Positions 60,637 to 64,000 of a stretch of DNA of 64,000 nucleotides are shown here, in pieces. Both the position numbers and the translations under genes were made by a program. The notes below the pieces were generated by a model. It did not search any database. It was not told the origin of the DNA and saw only the letters and a program-made list of their open reading frames with translations. The stretch comes from Flavobacteriaceae bacterium MAR_2010_72. GTDB taxonomy: Bacteria; Bacteroidota; Bacteroidia; Flavobacteriales; Flavobacteriaceae. Numbering within the stretch: the stretch's first letter is position 1; the number at the start of each line of letters is the position of its first letter. The stretch lies in NCBI GenBank assembly GCA_003550275.1, contig QXCW01000002.1, positions 1,922,001-1,986,000 on the forward strand, written 5' to 3'.

Positions 60637-61713
60637 ATGAACAGATACAGCAGACATATTCAATTATCAGAAGTCGGATCAAAAGGTCAGGACCAAATCT
60701 CTAATGCTAAAGTATTGGTCGTTGGTGCTGGTGGATTGGGCTGTCCTGTGCTTCAATATCTCGTGGCCGCAGGTGTAGGTACTCTTGGCATTATAGATTT
60801 TGATGTGGTTGAGGAATCCAACCTTCAAAGGCAGGTATTATTTGGCACATCCTCTTTAGGTGCAAACAAAGCCATAGCCGCTAAAAAGCGATTGGAAGAT
60901 TTGAACCCAACCATTACTATTATTGCCTATCAAGCCCGATTGACCTCAACAAATGCTTTAGAACTTTTTAAGGATTATGATCTAATCGTTGATGGCACTG
61001 ATAATTTTGCAACACGATATTTAATCAATGATGCCTCCATACTGTGTGATAAACCTTTTGTTTATGGCGCTATCTATAAATTTGAAGGTCAGGTTTCTGT
61101 TTTCAACTATAATAATGGTCCGAGCTACCGCTGTCTGTTCCCTACTCTGCCAAATGTTACATCAGCTATCAACTGTTCCGAAATTGGTGTTTTAGGTGTA
61201 TTACCCGGAATCATTGGTACCATGATGGCCAATGAAGTCCTTAAAATGATATTAGGATTCGAACAGGTGCTTTCGGGAAAATTACTTTGTTATTCCTCAA
61301 GAACCGCTGAAACCACTATTCTGAAAATTAACAAAGTCCAAAGTAATTTTGACACGACTCTTATTCAAAAGGAGCTGGCCCTAGATCAGTATGAAGATGA
61401 TTTTTGTGGAGATCCAAATATGGAGATTTCATCAGAAGATTTAGTGCAACTTGGCGATGTTCAATTTATAGATGTCAGGGAGCATCATGAATTGCCTAAA
61501 TTTGAGTTGGAAAATTGCGTTCAAATTCCTTTAGCAACACTGAATAAAAACATTGATAAACTAGATTTAACAAAACCCTTGGTTGTTTTTTGCCAAACCG
61601 GAATAAGAAGTCTTAAAGCGGTTGAACAGCTTCGCCAAAGAAACACTAACACTAGTTTTAGCCTTAAAGGTGGCGTACAAACCTTAATTGAAGAACTAAA
61701 CATAAAAACATAA
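60637..61713 (+). CDS. MoeB/ThiF-like adenylyltransferase fused to a rhodanese domain
   Basis: 358 residues. The E1-like domain has GAGGLGCPVLQYLVAAGVG (nucleotide binding), DFDVVEESNLQRQVLF and VDGTDNFATRYLINDA; CLFP and INCSEIGVLGVLPGIIG are typical of MoeB. A C-terminal rhodanese domain (about 255-358) contains FIDVREHHELP and an active-site loop VFCQTGIRSLKAVEQL with a catalytic Cys. The fusion could both adenylate MoaD and provide sulfur, as in eukaryotic MOCS3/Uba4-like proteins. The second zinc-binding CxxC is not clearly seen. The moaE ATG overlaps the stop by one base. Confidence 0.9.
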   Translation: MNRYSRHIQLSEVGSKGQDQISNAKVLVVGAGGLGCPVLQYLVAAGVGTLGIIDFDVVEESNLQRQVLFGTSSLGANKAIAAKKRLEDLNPTITIIAYQARLTSTNALELFKDYDLIVDGTDNFATRYLINDASILCDKPFVYGAIYKFEGQVSVFNYNNGPSYRCLFPTLPNVTSAINCSEIGVLGVLPGIIGTMMANEVLKMILGFEQVLSGKLLCYSSRTAETTILKINKVQSNFDTTLIQKELALDQYEDDFCGDPNMEISSEDLVQLGDVQFIDVREHHELPKFELENCVQIPLATLNKNIDKLDLTKPLVVFCQTGIRSLKAVEQLRQRNTNTSFSLKGGVQTLIEELNIKT

Positions 61714-62153
61714 TGGAAAAGAAACCAAAAAACGTATTTATCGAAGGTGCCATATCTTCCGAATTCATAGGCACATCCATCGCCAAGCACCAATCCAAAA
61801 CGAGCATTGGAGCCCATAATATTTTTCTGGGTCAGGTACGTGCCGATAAGAGCAATGGAAAAAGCATTTCAGCTATAGAATATACAGCCTATGAAGATAT
61901 GGCGATTGCCAAATTTCATGAGATTCGTGAAGCTACTTTTGAGAAGTTCAATTTAACCTGCATGCACATTTACCATAGTTTGGGACTGGTAAAATCGGGA
62001 GAAATTTGTCTTTTTGTATTTGTATCCTCGCCTCGGCGTAAAGAAGTGTTCAAGGCTTTGGAATATGTGGTTGAAGAGATAAAAGCAAAAGTACCTGTAT
62101 TTGGAAAGGAACTATTTGAAGACAACTCTCATCAATGGAAAGTTAACACCTAA
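61713..62153 (+). CDS. moaE: Molybdopterin synthase catalytic subunit
   Basis: 146 residues. With MoaD it inserts two sulfurs into precursor Z (cPMP) to form molybdopterin. Family segments are GAHNIFLGQVRADKSNG, IEYTAYEDMAIAKFHEIREA, MHIYHSLGLVKSGEICLFVF and PRRKEVFKALEYVVEEIKAKVP (split here), followed by FGKELFED. The Lys and Arg residues for substrate binding lie in the last stretch. It is close behind the MoeB-like gene with a one-base overlap. Confidence 0.94.
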   Translation: MEKKPKNVFIEGAISSEFIGTSIAKHQSKTSIGAHNIFLGQVRADKSNGKSISAIEYTAYEDMAIAKFHEIREATFEKFNLTCMHIYHSLGLVKSGEICLFVFVSSPRRKEVFKALEYVVEEIKAKVPVFGKELFEDNSHQWKVNT

Positions 62154-62268
62154 TCTATGTTGAATTGTGGATTCGTTAAATCGTTGATTCGATTACACAC
62201 CTAAACGACTAAACAATTCTACACTTAAATAATTAAACGTTTAAACGCATTAACAAATAAACATTTTC
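62154..62268. other. AT-rich spacer with short near-repeats between moaE and moaCB
   Basis: 115 bp containing irregular repeats of AAACGA/TTAAAC-like words (CTAAACGACTAAACAATT, AATTAAACGTTTAAACG) and a perfect 12-bp palindrome TTAAACGTTTAA (62233-62244). No -7 box is clear. The break suggests the operon may have an internal regulatory point here. Confidence 0.4.
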
Positions 62269-63183
62269 ATGGTTGACATCACCAACAAATCCACCACCCT
62301 TCGCATTGCTACTGCACAAGCCATCGTAAAAGTAAGCAAGCAGGACACCATTGTAGCTATTGAACAGAACACCGTTCCAAAAGGTCATGTATTTGCCATG
62401 AGCAAGGCCGCCGGGTTATTGGGAATTAAAAAAACCCCCGATATTCTTCCCGATTGCCATCCCCTTCCTATTGAATATGCAGGTATTGACTACGACATCA
62501 ACGGATTGGAAATAACCATTACCTGTACCATTAAAACCATCTATAAAACAGGTGTAGAGGTCGAAGCCATGCATGGCGCCAGCATAGTAGCTTTGAATAT
62601 GTATGACATGTTAAAGCCCATCGATAAAGGTGTGGAGATCCATCACATCAAATTATTGAACAAGAAAGGAGGCAAATCCGATTTTAAAAATCGTTTTAGA
62701 GAAGAATTAAAAGCCGTAGTTATTGTTTGTTCTGATACCATTTCGGCAGGACAAAAAGAAGACCAGGCTGGTAAGGCTATTATTGAGAAACTGGAAGCCT
62801 CGCAAATTTCTGTTTCAGATTATATCATTATTCCTGATGAGAAAGACGTGATTCAGGACAAAGTAAAACATTTTGAACGTGAAGGCGTCGATCTTATTAT
62901 ATTTACTGGCGGAACAGGCTTATCCAAACGTGATGTTACACCTGAAGCTTTAAATGAGCTTATTGAACGTAATATCCCCGGTATCGAAGAAGCCATTAGA
63001 AGTTACGGGCAACAACGAACCCCTTATGCCATGCTATCTCGAAGCGTAGCAGGAACTATCAATAACACGCTGGTCTTGGCTTTGCCCGGATCCACAAATG
63101 GTGCGAAAGAATCTATGGATGCTATATTCCCATCCGTTTTACATGTATTTGGAATACTTAAAGGCGCAAGACACAACTCATGA
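62269..63183 (+). CDS. moaCB: Bifunctional MoaC-MoaB fusion (cPMP synthase part and MPT adenylyltransferase-type domain)
   Basis: 304 residues. The N-terminal 145 residues match MoaC (VDITNKSTTLRIATAQAIV, LPDCHPLPIEYAGIDYD, VEVEAMHGASIVALNMYDM and KGVEIHHIKLLNKKGG). The C-terminal half (about 150-304) matches MoaB/MogA (KAVVIVCSDTISAGQKEDQAG, IIFTGGTGLSKRDVTPEAL, YAMLSRSVAGTINNTLVLALPG). MoaC works with MoaA to make cyclic pyranopterin monophosphate; the MoaB-like part normally adenylates molybdopterin. The fusion keeps two non-adjacent pathway steps in one protein. The moaA ATG overlaps the stop (ATGA). Confidence 0.93.
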   Translation: MVDITNKSTTLRIATAQAIVKVSKQDTIVAIEQNTVPKGHVFAMSKAAGLLGIKKTPDILPDCHPLPIEYAGIDYDINGLEITITCTIKTIYKTGVEVEAMHGASIVALNMYDMLKPIDKGVEIHHIKLLNKKGGKSDFKNRFREELKAVVIVCSDTISAGQKEDQAGKAIIEKLEASQISVSDYIIIPDEKDVIQDKVKHFEREGVDLIIFTGGTGLSKRDVTPEALNELIERNIPGIEEAIRSYGQQRTPYAMLSRSVAGTINNTLVLALPGSTNGAKESMDAIFPSVLHVFGILKGARHNS

Positions 63184-64000
63184 GCACAACAACACCTATA
63201 TTAAAAGACACTTTTGGACGGCAGCACAGTTATTTACGCATTTCGCTTACCGAGCTGTGTAACTTACGCTGCACCTATTGTATGCCGGCTGAAGGTATTC
63301 AACTCTCGCCCAAAGCTCATATCATGACCTTTGAAGAAGTCTATACCCTTGCCAAAATCTTTGTCAAACATGGGGTCACGAAAATAAGGCTTACTGGAGG
63401 CGAACCATTGGTTAGAAAAGATGTAGACGTAATTCTGAAAAAACTCGCCACGCTTCCTGTAGAGCTCGCTATTTCTACAAATGCAGTTACGGTGGATCGA
63501 TTCATCGATACGCTTAAATCTTGCGGTATTAAAAACATCAATGTGAGTTTGGACTCCCTAAATCCTGAAAAATTCAACCAAATCACCCGTCGGAATGATT
63601 TTGAACAGGTTTATAACAATATTCACCTATTGATTCGCGAAGGTTTTAATGTGAAGTTAAATGCGGTTTTAATGAAAGGCTTTAACGATAATGAAGTCAT
63701 CGACTTCATAAATTTGACCAAAGATCTTCCCATTTCAGTTCGATTTATTGAATTTATGCCTTTTGATGGCAACAAATGGAATAAGGAAAAAATGGTATCC
63801 TATGCCGAAATTATGGAACTCGTGAATGCTTCATTTGATACCAACGAGGTTATTCGCATTGAGGATGCGCCCAACGACACATCCAAGAACTATACAATTG
63901 AAGGCTATCAAGGTTCCTTTGCCATTATCAGTTCAGTGACTAACCCGTTTTGTGATTCCTGTAACCGCTTGCGATTGACTGCCAATGGGCGTATTAAAAA
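63180..64000 (+). CDS. moaA: GTP 3',8-cyclase (runs beyond window end)
   Basis: 273 codons visible; the 3' end is outside. A radical-SAM enzyme: the N-terminal cluster motif is LCNLRCTYC (CxxxCxxC), followed by KIRLTGGEPLVRKDV and the C-terminal cluster NPFCDSCNRLRLTANG, of which the first cysteines are seen at the end. It converts GTP to 3',8-cyclo-7,8-dihydro-GTP, the first Moco step. The ATG at 63180 overlaps the moaCB stop as ATGA. The protein begins MSTTTPILKDTFGRQHSYLR. The usual length is about 330 residues, so about 55-60 are missing. Confidence 0.94.
   Translation, partial: MSTTTPILKDTFGRQHSYLRISLTELCNLRCTYCMPAEGIQLSPKAHIMTFEEVYTLAKIFVKHGVTKIRLTGGEPLVRKDVDVILKKLATLPVELAISTNAVTVDRFIDTLKSCGIKNINVSLDSLNPEKFNQITRRNDFEQVYNNIHLLIREGFNVKLNAVLMKGFNDNEVIDFINLTKDLPISVRFIEFMPFDGNKWNKEKMVSYAEIMELVNASFDTNEVIRIEDAPNDTSKNYTIEGYQGSFAIISSVTNPFCDSCNRLRLTANGRIK

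Overview
This 64 kb window looks like chromosomal core sequence from a member of the Flavobacteriaceae (Bacteroidota), probably marine and aerobic. The evidence is the low GC content, start codons with little or no Shine-Dalgarno sequence, many exact or near matches to the Bacteroidota -7 promoter element TAnnTTTG placed about 10-30 nt before start codons, a type IX secretion (T9SS) cargo protein with a C-terminal sorting domain, a TonB-dependent-receptor-like outer-membrane barrel, and a menaquinone (MK) pathway. I see no rRNA, tRNA, CRISPR array, prophage or transposase. The genus cannot be fixed from the sequence.

Layout. 0-9.5 kb: the 3' end of prfB, a HAD hydrolase, an ArsC-family protein, a large outer-membrane receptor, a 1-Cys-type peroxiredoxin, fumC, a secreted FG-GAP/T9SS protein and hutI. 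9.5-14.3 kb: a coiled-coil membrane-anchored protein, a hutG-type arginase-fold enzyme, a GNAT enzyme, ettA and two tiny membrane proteins. 14.3-16.5 kb: a tight minus-strand operon (NAD(P)H-dependent FMN reductase, small GNAT, MarR regulator, pirin) whose promoter is covered by three copies of one motif, a good candidate autoregulated stress operon. 16.5-20.2 kb: an acyl-CoA carboxylase beta subunit, a secreted M24 peptidase and a DoxX protein.

20-37 kb is dominated by menaquinone biosynthesis on the minus strand: menE, menC, menA, menB, menD, menF and a hotdog thioesterase fitting MenI. These are interleaved with a CPBP protease, a sterol desaturase-family protein, a secreted S9 peptidase, an UlaG-like metallohydrolase, a CvfB-type RNA-binding protein and a plus-strand pair of DUF3857 proteins, one of which has lost its transglutaminase catalytic residues. 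No menH or menG is seen here. 37-46 kb: an esterase, a RimJ/L-type GNAT, a solitary m5C DNA methyltransferase, an SRPBCC protein, a nitronate monooxygenase-like enzyme, dnaK and sdaA. The 3' end of dnaK is duplicated around a 23-bp element that resembles interspersed repeats elsewhere in the window.

46-57 kb: panB, an RluA-type pseudouridine synthase, a three-gene unit ending in a NarL-type histidine kinase, the 5-oxoprolinase operon (Nramp-like transporter, pxpA, pxpB, pxpC), two secreted proteins of unknown role and a YifB/ComM ATPase. 57 kb to the end is a molybdenum-cofactor operon: moeA, a ModE-like DNA-binding domain, a four-helix-bundle (S23/IVP-like) gene with inverted flanks that looks like an insertion, tauE/safE, mobA, moaD, a MoeB-rhodanese fusion, moaE, a moaC-moaB fusion and moaA, which runs off the window. 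It implies a Mo enzyme encoded elsewhere, perhaps just beyond the edge.

The most unusual signals are the dnaK tail duplication, the MarR operator cluster, four ATGACAA/TGTCAT boxes between dnaK and sdaA, the Nramp homologue lacking the usual metal-binding motifs beside 5-oxoprolinase, and the inserted four-helix-bundle gene. I found no clear multi-gene defence or mobile system.
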